Virus record (IMG/VR): IMGVR_UViG_3300020174_000033
Coordinates: 1-33,382 of that record
Direction: 5' to 3' (one strand)
From: a virus
Length of the DNA: 33,382 nucleotides
Shown: piece by piece, positions 1 to 6,229 of the stretch
How the letters are laid out: every line of letters begins with the position of its first letter
How positions within the stretch are numbered: the first letter of the stretch is position 1
Notes under the pieces: generated by a model
What the model saw: the letters and a program-made list of their open reading frames with translations, nothing else
Databases searched by the model: none
What the model was told of the DNA's origin: nothing
Position numbers and translations under genes: made by a program

Positions 1-1
1 T

Positions 2-106
2 ATTTGTCATATGCTATCTGTAATACCCGAAGTAGTTTTGTCATATCAGGAAGTCAAGATTAGTTTAGTAAAGCCAGGTTTTGGAAGAGATCCTGATTTA
101 CATTAA
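2..106 (+). CDS. 3' end of an unidentified rightward gene (partial)
   Basis: Only the last 34 codons are inside the window. The frame is open from base 2 to a TAA at 104-106 and reads as an ordinary hydrophobic and charged mixture ending in KPGFGRDPDLH. Two things support it as a real gene end: the other two forward frames are closed early, and a strong hairpin with a T-run starts 13 bases after the stop, as expected for the terminator of a rightward transcript that converges on the leftward nuclease operon. I do not recognise the protein family from this short tail. The call depends on context more than on the peptide itself. Confidence 0.35.
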   Translation: MCHMLSVIPEVVLSYQEVKISLVKPGFGRDPDLH

Positions 107-118
107 TCTATATGATTG

Positions 119-145
119 AAATGAGCTAACGCTCATTTTGTTTTC
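119..145 (+). terminator. Rho-independent terminator
   Basis: An 8-bp perfect stem (AAATGAGC at 119-126, GCTCATTT at 131-138) closes a TAAC loop and is followed by TGTTTT. It lies 13 bases after the TAA at 104-106, so it fits the end of the rightward gene at the left edge. On the opposite strand the sequence after the stem is not T-rich, so it looks one-directional. The right half is part of a direct repeat, GCTAACGCTCA, which recurs at 146-156. Confidence 0.6.
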
Positions 146-156
146 GCTAACGCTCA
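125..156 (+). repeat. Direct repeat GCTAACGCTCA, two copies
   Basis: The identical 11-base word GCTAACGCTCA occurs at 125-135 and 146-156, with 21-base periodicity. The first copy is part of the terminator hairpin; the second lacks the upstream complementary arm, so it cannot form the same stem on its own. It may be a partial duplication of the terminator. Confidence 0.6.
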
Positions 157-204
157 AACTATAACACTTCGTTTGTTGATAGAAGTAATAGATATGAATT
201 AAAG

Positions 205-226
205 CATTATTGCGATAGCAATAATG
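205..226. other. Perfect 9-bp hairpin with GATA loop
   Basis: CATTATTGC at 205-213 and GCAATAATG at 218-226 are exact reverse complements around the loop GATA. A competing stem is possible on the forward strand: AGCAAT at 217-222 can pair with ATTGCT at 229-234, which would break the first hairpin. No clean T-run follows on either strand, so it is not a textbook terminator. Confidence 0.5.
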
Positions 227-254
227 TAATTGCTTCATGTAGATTGTTTCAGTC

Positions 255-280
255 AGACGGAACCTGTTACGGTTCCATCT
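255..280. other. Hairpin with GGAACC/GGTTCC arms
   Basis: GGAACC at 259-264 pairs with GGTTCC at 271-276 around the loop TGTTAC. The stem can continue past one C/A mismatch (258/277) with AGA at 255-257 against TCT at 278-280. There is no protein-coding explanation for it and no T-run after it. Confidence 0.45.
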
Positions 281-598
281 AATCTCAAAACTTCATGTGA
301 GTTCGTCACAGCCGAGACTTGGAAGTAGGTAATTGTTTATACACAAAGTACAATGGGCTCTGACCTTTCCCAACCTACGTCGACATCGTTGTTTCCAACT
401 ACCTCTCGCTTCGTTCCTATTGCTAAAGAGTTTTTATGTACTGTGTTTGTGTTTTTTGACAGCCAACAATCTATCTACGTCAACCAGTGAGCCCAATTCT
501 TTTGATGGCTTCCTCACAGTGGTGGTCGATCAACGTGTACGAGTGTCCTTCTCAGGGGACCTTTTTCTCAGCGGTATTTTCAAACTGGCCCGCCAACC

Positions 599-1048
599 TT
601 AAGTGTTGGATTGTTTTGCCTGGATGTGATGTTCTAGCAATGCCTGTTTGAGTTTGTCTGATCCGCCGACTCTAACATTAATAATACCATTATAGTATTC
701 ATCTGTTTCGAGTACTCTACGATCAAACTGTTCTCTTGCCTCTATGTAGGACATTTCGCCCCTACCTTTACATAGGTATAATATTTCTCTTGTGAAGTTT
801 TCTGGGCCTAGTGCCTGTACGTCTGCATTTAATCTGTCTGATGATCCCCAATAGTCTCGCCAGTCTGATTCTTTACTGCCTCTGCGTTTATTTTTCTTGC
901 CTTTTAAGGGTGGCTTAGTAGTTTTAAATCTTGCTAGTTTTTTGCCTATGTATTTCTGGCCTGTAGTGGTATTTGTGATAAGATAAACAAAGCCTTCATA
1001 CTCGTCTGGTATCGTGTCAATTGTTTGTCCTTTGTAAGTCCACTGCAT
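599..1048 (-). CDS. SegE-like GIY-YIG endonuclease
   Basis: A 149-residue protein with a GIY-YIG nuclease core. The degenerate GIY element is VYL at residues 21-23, followed by YIG at 33-35, a very basic stretch at 36-60, the DYWGSS block at 65-70, a conserved-looking acidic helix around E103 and Q107 (SYIEAREQF), and N120. This arrangement matches the SegE-type GIY-YIG family of T4-like phages, whose members are free-standing homing endonucleases or related DNA nicking enzymes. It is the last supported gene of the leftward nuclease operon, 21 bases after the 65-residue gene. No strong ribosome binding site is visible before its ATG. Its TAA stop overlaps the palindrome CTTAAG. Whether it is an active homing enzyme or a domesticated repair/recombination nuclease cannot be decided here. 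Confidence 0.75.
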   Translation of the reverse strand: MQWTYKGQTIDTIPDEYEGFVYLITNTTTGQKYIGKKLARFKTTKPPLKGKKNKRRGSKESDWRDYWGSSDRLNADVQALGPENFTREILYLCKGRGEMSYIEAREQFDRRVLETDEYYNGIINVRVGGSDKLKQALLEHHIQAKQSNT

Positions 1049-1069
1049 GAGTATACTTACATTGTGTGC

Positions 1070-1267
1070 CTATTCGTCTGCCTCTTTTTTGGAATTATGC
1101 TTATTGTGTATTTCGTCCATACGAGTTTTAGCTAAAAGACGTATCTCTCTTAACCATCTTCTTGCTTCTCTATGTGTTCGCACAGAATTTCTAGCCTCAA
1201 ATTTTTCGTTAGCCTTAAAGTAAGCCATATATGCTTTAGTTAATAAATCGTGTGTGTCGTCATTCAT
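1070..1267 (-). CDS. Small basic helical phage protein of unknown function
   Basis: A 65-residue protein, predicted mostly helical, with many Arg/Lys and Glu residues; the central part reads RTHREARRWLREIRLLAKTR. There is no signal peptide, membrane segment or cysteine motif. Its ATG overlaps the TGA of gp46 in an ATGA arrangement at 1264-1267, so it is almost certainly translated by coupling to gp46. Position between gp46 and the GIY-YIG gene suggests a role in DNA metabolism, possibly nucleic-acid binding through its basic face, but this is inference from context and charge only. The coupling and the regular amphipathic pattern make it more than a random frame. Confidence 0.7.
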   Translation of the reverse strand: MNDDTHDLLTKAYMAYFKANEKFEARNSVRTHREARRWLREIRLLAKTRMDEIHNKHNSKKEADE

Positions 1268-3036
1268 TCTACAACTTCAACATCATTCTCGTAACTTGTA
1301 AAGCCATTTTCTTTTACAACTTTAAGAATAGTGTTTACTCTTCCTACTAATTCGTCTTTGTGTGAAATTAAGAAAATATTTTTTTCTCTTTCACGTGCAA
1401 TTTTCTTAAGAACTGCTAGTGATCCTTCTACGCCAGCGGTATCCATACCGCTATCAATTAACTCGTCAATAAACAACAAGTTAATATTTTGATACAGACT
1501 TTCCCAAACATCACGGAATGCAAAACTCATACCTAAGATAAGTCTATTGCGCTCGCCTCGTGACAAGTTATCAAAGTCTAAGTCCTGTCCTAGTTGTGTA
1601 ATCTCAACATTCAAATCGTTTTGGAATACAACTTGATGCGGCAACCCTAAACGGTCAAGATAATATGTTAGTCTGTTGTTTAGATATGCTAAGTTTTGTT
1701 CAATAATTTTCTTACGAATAAAACTGTCTTTGTTAGTAAGCAATTTTAACAAGAATTCTTGGTGTTCCTTATAACCAGTAAGCTCATTAATAGGAGTCCA
1801 GTCAATTTGTTGAATAGCACTATTGTTCAATTCATCGATTTGTGTTTGATACGGATCAACTTCTTGTCTCTTATTATCAAGTGTTTGTTTTAAACTATCA
1901 ACGTTTTGTCTATGCTCGTATGCTTCTTTGACTGTTTCGTAAAATGTAGTAGGTTTACCGTTAATGTTACCTATTTCTTTAAGTGCAAGCATTACGTCTT
2001 TAACCTTAACATTAATCTCTGATTGATAAGCAATTGCATCCGCAAGTTCTTTGTTCTTGCGCTGTGCAATTTCTTCTTTTTTATCTTCGTGTAATGCTTG
2101 TCCACAAGTATAACAAGTTGCATCTTCAAGATTTTCGATGTCTTTTTCTGCTTTTTCTACACTTTTGTCAGCACGTAACAGTGCTGGCTCTAACGTGCTT
2201 AATTCTTTTTTAAGAGCCAAAATGGCGTTGTTATGTTCGTTCCAATTAGATAGATTTTCGTGTGCTTCTAATTCTGCTTCCACATCTAAATGTTCTAATT
2301 CTGTAATACCTTGTTGTAGTCTTGTACAGTCTTGTTCTTTTTTAGCAAGCCAAGCACGTTGCGTTTTTTGTAAACTTTCAATTGTTGAACTAATCTTTTC
2401 GTTTGCAGATTGAACAGCATCAATTTTAAGAGTTTCAGTTGTAATTTCTTCTTTAGTCTGTCTAACTTGCTCCTTAAGAGCGTCTGCCTTTTCAGACAGA
2501 ATAGTAATACCTAATAATTGTTCAATGATAGCACGTTGATCGTTTTGACGCATTGCAAGGAATGGTTCTGAATATGTATTAAGTGCTACAATATGCTTAA
2601 ACATGTCGTGCGACATGCCAAGCATGTCATTAATAAATTCTTGTGTTTTACGACTGTCGCCTTGCGATTCATCTTCTACTTCTTGCTCTTGACTGTTAAT
2701 ATAAAACTTTAAGAATGTAGGACTACGACCTCTTTCAATTTTATAATTAACCCCGTCCTTTTCAAAGTCAAGAGAAACAACCATACCTTTAGAGTTTGTT
2801 TTATTGATAAGGTTATTGCGTTTGATGTTAGTTAATGCAGTTCCATACAAAGCATAAGAGAGGGCGTTAATAATAGTAGTTTTACCAGTTCCGTTTCTAC
2901 TACCAGCGTCGTCTCCGCCTTGATCTAGGTTCTCTCCAAGAACTAATGTTAACTTTTCTTTGCTGAAATCAATTGCTTGAGTCTGATTCCCCACACTCAT
3001 AAAGTTTTTAACTGTAAGGTCTTTAATACGGATCAT
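1264..3036 (-). CDS. 46: gp46, Rad50/SbcC-like recombination nuclease subunit
   Basis: The ATPase subunit of the T4-type gp46/gp47 complex, which resects double-strand ends for recombination-dependent replication and helps degrade host DNA. In 590 residues all landmarks of the family are present: Walker A GSRNGTGKTT at 45-54 (Lys52), preceded by the GENLDQGGDDAGS insertion typical of phage gp46; a long coiled-coil arm (about 180-460) with a zinc-hook CYTC at 308-311; the ABC signature LSRGER at 491-496; Walker B LLFIDE at 520-525; and the H-loop SHKDE at 558-562. The length is close to T4 gp46. It begins one base after the gp47 stop, which fits coexpression of the two subunits. Nothing appears truncated. 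Confidence 0.96.
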   Translation of the reverse strand: MIRIKDLTVKNFMSVGNQTQAIDFSKEKLTLVLGENLDQGGDDAGSRNGTGKTTIINALSYALYGTALTNIKRNNLINKTNSKGMVVSLDFEKDGVNYKIERGRSPTFLKFYINSQEQEVEDESQGDSRKTQEFINDMLGMSHDMFKHIVALNTYSEPFLAMRQNDQRAIIEQLLGITILSEKADALKEQVRQTKEEITTETLKIDAVQSANEKISSTIESLQKTQRAWLAKKEQDCTRLQQGITELEHLDVEAELEAHENLSNWNEHNNAILALKKELSTLEPALLRADKSVEKAEKDIENLEDATCYTCGQALHEDKKEEIAQRKNKELADAIAYQSEINVKVKDVMLALKEIGNINGKPTTFYETVKEAYEHRQNVDSLKQTLDNKRQEVDPYQTQIDELNNSAIQQIDWTPINELTGYKEHQEFLLKLLTNKDSFIRKKIIEQNLAYLNNRLTYYLDRLGLPHQVVFQNDLNVEITQLGQDLDFDNLSRGERNRLILGMSFAFRDVWESLYQNINLLFIDELIDSGMDTAGVEGSLAVLKKIAREREKNIFLISHKDELVGRVNTILKVVKENGFTSYENDVEVVE

Positions 3037-3037
3037 T

Positions 3038-4048
3038 TTATAGCTCGTTATAGATGTCTAACAACATCTTTTTGTTAAAATTTTCAGTGTCTAATTCTGC
3101 AATTTCTTTAGATACAATTTCGTCAACAGTTTCAAACGTTGAAATATCTAAGTCTGTAGTAATTTCTTCAATTTGTTTTTGCGGAATAAGAGTAATTTCT
3201 CTACAACCATGTTGTGAAATATACGTTTCTTTAATAAACTGTGCTTCTTCGTAACTAATAGGTAAATCAATAGTAACTCTCAAATACATTTTAGGTTTAA
3301 TAATATTTGAATTAGGATCTAATAGTTTGCTTAGTGTAGTTGTGCGATACTTAGGACAATTCCACCAATTGATATATTCGGGTTCTTTGTTGTTTTCACG
3401 ATCAAGAATCATCATGCCTCGCTCGTCATCGCCAGCATCAGCATAATTGTGCGGAAATGCATTACCTATGTAATGAATTTTGCCTTGTACTTGACGTTTG
3501 TGAAAATGTCCACTGAACACATATTCTTGATGTTGAAAGTGACTTGGCCGCAAGTCGCCATGATCAGGCATCTGCACCATAGCATTCATATAAAAACTAG
3601 GAAGTTCAAAGTGACCAAACATATACTTAGATTTAATATTTTCAATCTTCTTCCATTCTTCGCCAACTAGCCAAGGAACAAGTGCAACATCATCAAACTC
3701 AGTAATCTCATCAACTAATGTAACGCCTGGAATGTGTCTACCAAAGATTGTAGAACTTACATCTCGTTTATCTTTGTAATACAAATCGTGATTGCCTACA
3801 AACATATAAAATTTATCAAATGCCGCCCCTAGTTTTTCTAAACTGCGAATAGTAGCATCCATAGTTGTTAGATTAAGGCTATTTCGATTATGATGCCAAT
3901 CTCCGCAGAAAATGCCAGTTTCACAACCGTTAGCTTTTGCTTGTTCGATAAACCAATCTACAAATTCTTCACAATCGTCGTTGTGAACCTTGCTGTTACC
4001 TTTCAAGCCGAAATGTATGTCAGTAAAGACTGCCGCTTTTTTAAACAA
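3038..4048 (-). CDS. 47: gp47, Mre11/SbcD-like recombination nuclease subunit
   Basis: The metallophosphoesterase subunit that works with gp46 in end resection. The metal-binding motifs of the Mre11 family are in order: DIH at 10-12, GDWHH at 49-53, GNHD at 85-88, GHFE at 145-148 and GHFH at 180-183. The 336-residue length matches T4 gp47. The start is TTG at 4046-4048: it sits 7 bases after GAGGA and just ahead of the first metal motif, while the first internal Met (about residue 63) would remove two motifs. A sigma70-type promoter lies directly upstream (4069-4097), so gp47-gp46-65aa-GIY-YIG are probably one transcript. Confidence 0.96.
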   Translation of the reverse strand: MFKKAAVFTDIHFGLKGNSKVHNDDCEEFVDWFIEQAKANGCETGIFCGDWHHNRNSLNLTTMDATIRSLEKLGAAFDKFYMFVGNHDLYYKDKRDVSSTIFGRHIPGVTLVDEITEFDDVALVPWLVGEEWKKIENIKSKYMFGHFELPSFYMNAMVQMPDHGDLRPSHFQHQEYVFSGHFHKRQVQGKIHYIGNAFPHNYADAGDDERGMMILDRENNKEPEYINWWNCPKYRTTTLSKLLDPNSNIIKPKMYLRVTIDLPISYEEAQFIKETYISQHGCREITLIPQKQIEEITTDLDISTFETVDEIVSKEIAELDTENFNKKMLLDIYNEL

Positions 4049-4060
4049 ATTTTAATCCTC
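4049..4060 (-). promoter_or_regulatory. Ribosome binding site deciding a TTG start for gp47
   Basis: Read leftward, GAGGA (complement of 4056-4060) is followed by 7 bases and then TTG at 4048-4046. No ATG or GTG in frame lies between this site and the first metal-binding motif of gp47, so TTG is the only sensible start. Confidence 0.7.
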
Positions 4061-4068
4061 TTCTCGTT

Positions 4069-4097
4069 ATTATAACTGAGTTTTGTAACAAGGTCAA
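4069..4097 (-). promoter_or_regulatory. Sigma70-type early promoter of the gp47-gp46 operon
   Basis: On the reverse strand the -35 box TTGACC (4097-4092) and the -10 box TATAAT (4074-4069) are separated by exactly 17 bases. Transcription should begin near 4062, just before the ribosome binding site. It sits right after the gp55 stop codon at 4107, so gp47-gp46 can be expressed independently of gp55. The fit to the host housekeeping consensus implies early or middle transcription by unmodified host polymerase. Confidence 0.85.
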
Positions 4098-4106
4098 CCG
4101 ATATTT

Positions 4107-4937
4107 TTACTTTGATGCATCATTTTTTGATCTTTCTAAGTTTCTCTCCCATTCGCCTTGTGATTGTCTAGTATACGATGGACTCATATCATTCATTTCA
4201 AGAATATCGTCTCGAATGTTTTGATTGCGCTTTTCAATGTTGATAACACGTACAAATGAGTTAGTTACTGCGGCTGTATAGTAGGCAAATGGATTGTTTG
4301 ATTTTGACTCATCAAACTGTAAGCCAATCTGTGCTAATTGCAAGATAGCTTGTCCACGCATTTCGTCGTTATAGGTATATCCGCGCACATTACCACGAGT
4401 AGCATAACGATCACATAATTTCATCCACATTAATGCTAGTTTATTTGTTGCTTTACCGCTATCTTTATCAAAGTAACCATTTTCCATTCCGCCAACCCAG
4501 TGACTTTTTCCTACACAAACTAGTTCGTCATTTTCGTTAAATTTGTAATGTTGGAACGGAGGAAAGTTAAGTTTAACTTTAGTGTCTGCTACAGTTTTAG
4601 GATTCTTTTTACGACCTGGTTCTTCTGGAACATGATCAAATGTCATAATTCGAAACACTAAATCTTCTTTCTTTATCTTTTTATAATCGATTTCAAATTC
4701 AGCTAGTTTTCTTTTTTGTCCAGCTTCTTTAGCTTTTTCAAAATTTTCTTGTTGTAGTCTTTTTGCTTGTGCTCTTTTAGCTTCGGCAATAGTACGAATA
4801 TTAATCTTATCTACACTAGGTAAAATAACATCATATTGAGAGTATTCGGGTGCAGTAAAACTACAGAATGTACTCTTTGATTTGTGTATTTCTTTTAAAA
4901 TATCTTTATTGTTGAGGTAATTTACTCTTTTATTCAT
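4107..4937 (-). CDS. 55: gp55, late-transcription sigma factor
   Basis: A phage sigma factor that directs host RNA polymerase to late promoters. The sigma region-2-like core is at about residues 165-240 (LALMWMKLCDRYATRG, then NPFAYYTAAVTNSFVRVIN), which is the conserved signature of T4-like gp55. At 276 residues it is longer than T4 gp55 (about 185) because of an N-terminal extension of about 140 residues with a basic, helical segment at 50-90; this extension is characteristic of marine T4-like versions. The C-terminus is hydrophilic (ERSKNDASK). It is transcribed from its own consensus promoter, with AGGAGAG 3 bases before the ATG. Its presumed target motifs TAAATA(C/A) precede structural genes in the same window. 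Confidence 0.9.
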   Translation of the reverse strand: MNKRVNYLNNKDILKEIHKSKSTFCSFTAPEYSQYDVILPSVDKINIRTIAEAKRAQAKRLQQENFEKAKEAGQKRKLAEFEIDYKKIKKEDLVFRIMTFDHVPEEPGRKKNPKTVADTKVKLNFPPFQHYKFNENDELVCVGKSHWVGGMENGYFDKDSGKATNKLALMWMKLCDRYATRGNVRGYTYNDEMRGQAILQLAQIGLQFDESKSNNPFAYYTAAVTNSFVRVINIEKRNQNIRDDILEMNDMSPSYTRQSQGEWERNLERSKNDASK

Positions 4938-4960
4938 GAACTCTCCTGATTGTTAGTCAT

Positions 4961-4989
4961 ATTATAAACTATGTACATAACTTTGTCAA
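4961..4989 (-). promoter_or_regulatory. Perfect-consensus sigma70-type promoter of gp55
   Basis: On the reverse strand the -35 box TTGACA (4989-4984) and the -10 box TATAAT (4966-4961) are both exact consensus with a 17-base spacer. A strong ribosome site, AGGAGA, follows before the gp55 ATG at 4937. A late-type motif for the opposite direction begins only two bases beyond the -35 box (4991-4997). Confidence 0.92.
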
Positions 4990-4998
4990 CTAAATAAT
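4990..4998 (+). promoter_or_regulatory. Probable gp55-dependent late promoter before the baseplate operon
   Basis: CTAAATAAT resembles the T4 late promoter core TATAAATA and lies 22 bases before the ATG of the gp48-like gene, with ribosome site TAGGAGA between them. Similar TAAATA motifs precede the gp6 and 203-residue genes. It abuts the -35 box of the opposing gp55 promoter. Confidence 0.65.
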
Positions 4999-5018
4999 GC
5001 ATATAGGAGACAATTAAT

Positions 5019-5936
5019 ATGGCAACATTTTTCAAAGACGGCATCATATCTAAAGACGGTAAAAACATGGGTGTCAATGTACCTCCAACAGGAACAAATG
5101 CTCCAGGACAAAATCCATTTACTGGTAGTATTCCTACATCAATCAATGGATTCGTAGGCCAAGTCCGTGATATTGGACAACAATTATTCAGCGGCAGCCT
5201 AGGAAGTTCTTTAAATTTCATGAGTGCTTTACGTTCTAAAAATATTCCAACTTCTACCCTTGGTAATGCTGCCGGCAATTTAGGCGGCCAAGCATCGTTT
5301 ACTACAGGTGGAAATGTTGAAGAAAAAGACTGGAGAGTTTCGTTATCGTTACCAAATACTCCAAGTGCTTTTTCTAAGTCTCCAATGTTTCAATTATTAA
5401 GATCTACTAAAAATAGTATGGTCTTTCCGTTTACGCCAACAATACTTTTGCAACATAGTGCAAACTATAGTAATGTTGAACCTGTACATACTAATTATCC
5501 CGCTTATGCATATAGAAATTCAAGTGTGAACGAGATTGTTGTAACCGGACAATTTTATGTACAAAATGAATTAGAAGCACAGTACTGGATGGCGTGTTTG
5601 CATTATTTAAGATCAGTAACAAAAATGGATTACGGTACATTTGCAGAAACCGGCGGCCCACCTCCAATTGTAAAACTAAACGGATACGGAGACTATGTCT
5701 TTAATAATGTTCCAGTAGTTATTACAACATTTTCTGTTGATATGCCTCCTGAAGTAGATTACATTGCAACAGGATTAAAAGGCCAATCATTAAGCGCCGC
5801 CCAAGAAATAAGCTGGGCGCCAGCAGAATCACAGTTTAGTGTGTCATGCCAACCAATTTACAGCAGACAAAAACAAACACAATTTAATTATAATATGTTC
5901 GTTGGCGGCCACGATATCGGAAGAGGATATATTTAA
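5019..5936 (+). CDS. 48: gp48/gp54-like tail-tube cap or tube initiator of the baseplate
   Basis: A 305-residue structural protein heading the late baseplate operon. The N-terminal 95 residues are glycine, serine and proline rich; the rest is a beta-rich domain with VTGQFYVQNELEAQYWMACL at about 177-196 and NGYGDYVFNNVPVVI further on, a pattern I associate with the tail-tube cap family (gp48) of marine T4-like phages. T4 gp48 (364 residues) and gp54 (about 320) are related, tube-like proteins placed between hub and tail tube; with only one such gene in the window I cannot exclude gp54. The start has AGGAGA 8 bases upstream. The stop overlaps the next start (TAATG), so it is coupled with gp53. 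Confidence 0.75.
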   Translation: MATFFKDGIISKDGKNMGVNVPPTGTNAPGQNPFTGSIPTSINGFVGQVRDIGQQLFSGSLGSSLNFMSALRSKNIPTSTLGNAAGNLGGQASFTTGGNVEEKDWRVSLSLPNTPSAFSKSPMFQLLRSTKNSMVFPFTPTILLQHSANYSNVEPVHTNYPAYAYRNSSVNEIVVTGQFYVQNELEAQYWMACLHYLRSVTKMDYGTFAETGGPPPIVKLNGYGDYVFNNVPVVITTFSVDMPPEVDYIATGLKGQSLSAAQEISWAPAESQFSVSCQPIYSRQKQTQFNYNMFVGGHDIGRGYI

Positions 5937-6226
5937 TGGCAAACCATCCATATCAAGATACTCCAATTGGTCCTGACGGAACACTTGGAATTTGGAATAT
6001 CAGACCTGTTCCTGCATACACAGACGATGTATTGTATACAGTTGAACCTCAATATAACAACCGCCCAGATTTATTAGCACATGATCTATACGGAGATTAT
6101 TCGTTATGGTGGATTTTTACACAACGTAATCTAAATGTCCTCGAAGATCCAATTTATGATTTAAAAGCCGGTGTACAAATATATCTACCATCACCGCAAC
6201 ACGTTAAAGAAACATTAGGAGCATAA
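5936..6226 (+). CDS. 53: gp53-like baseplate wedge protein with LysM-like fold
   Basis: A 96-residue protein. The stretch RPDLLAHDLYGDYSLWWIFT (residues 43-62) matches the diagnostic part of T4 gp53 (RPEELANAIYGNPQLYWVLL), and the end with GVQIYLPSP resembles a LysM-type fold in which a hydrophobic segment closes the domain. T4 gp53 is about twice as long (196), so this is the compact version common in other contractile tails. In T4 it joins the six wedges around the hub during baseplate assembly. It starts inside the stop of the gp48-like gene (TAATG) and has AGAGGA upstream; the next gene starts 3 bases after its stop. Confidence 0.82.
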   Translation: MANHPYQDTPIGPDGTLGIWNIRPVPAYTDDVLYTVEPQYNNRPDLLAHDLYGDYSLWWIFTQRNLNVLEDPIYDLKAGVQIYLPSPQHVKETLGA

Positions 6227-6229
6227 ACA

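Larger units (their letters stand above)
107..598. other. Intergenic region of about 490 bases, hairpin-rich, no convincing gene
   Basis: This is the only long stretch without a supported gene. By eye its right half is clearly more GC-rich than the surrounding genes. It contains the terminator at 119-145, a second copy of the 11-base repeat GCTAACGCTCA, a 9-bp hairpin at 205-226, a hairpin with GGAACC/GGTTCC arms at 259-276, and a small GTCC/GGAC stem at 545-560 followed by CTTTTT. An 89-codon forward frame with a TTG start (333-602) and short leftward frames exist but are not convincing. It could hold a structured RNA, a remnant of a mobile element or decayed gene, or transcription stop signals between converging operons. 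No tRNA, tmRNA or intron core was recognised. Confidence 0.5.

Noticed and set aside
241-345. tRNA, tmRNA or group I/II intron core in the left gap
   Set aside because: The GGTTCC arm suggested a T-arm or a domain V stem, but the invariant T-loop, acceptor pairing, tmRNA ends and intron core motifs are not there.
545-566. Terminator made by the GTCC/GGAC stem followed by CTTTTT
   Set aside because: The stem has only 4 base pairs and an 8-base loop, too weak to call a terminator without expression data.
333-602. Forward open frame of 89 codons in the left gap
   Set aside because: It needs a TTG start, has a Cys/Leu/Phe-rich unlikely composition in its first half, shows no similarity I recognise and lies in a hairpin-rich, GC-richer gap. 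Kept only as part of the unexplained region.
2138-2413. Forward frame inside gp46
   Set aside because: Antisense to the coiled-coil arm of gp46; Ser/Cys/Phe composition is typical of an antisense frame.
4934-5278. Reverse frame of 114 codons over the gp48 start
   Set aside because: It overlaps the promoter region and the supported gp48-like start on the other strand and has no family resemblance.
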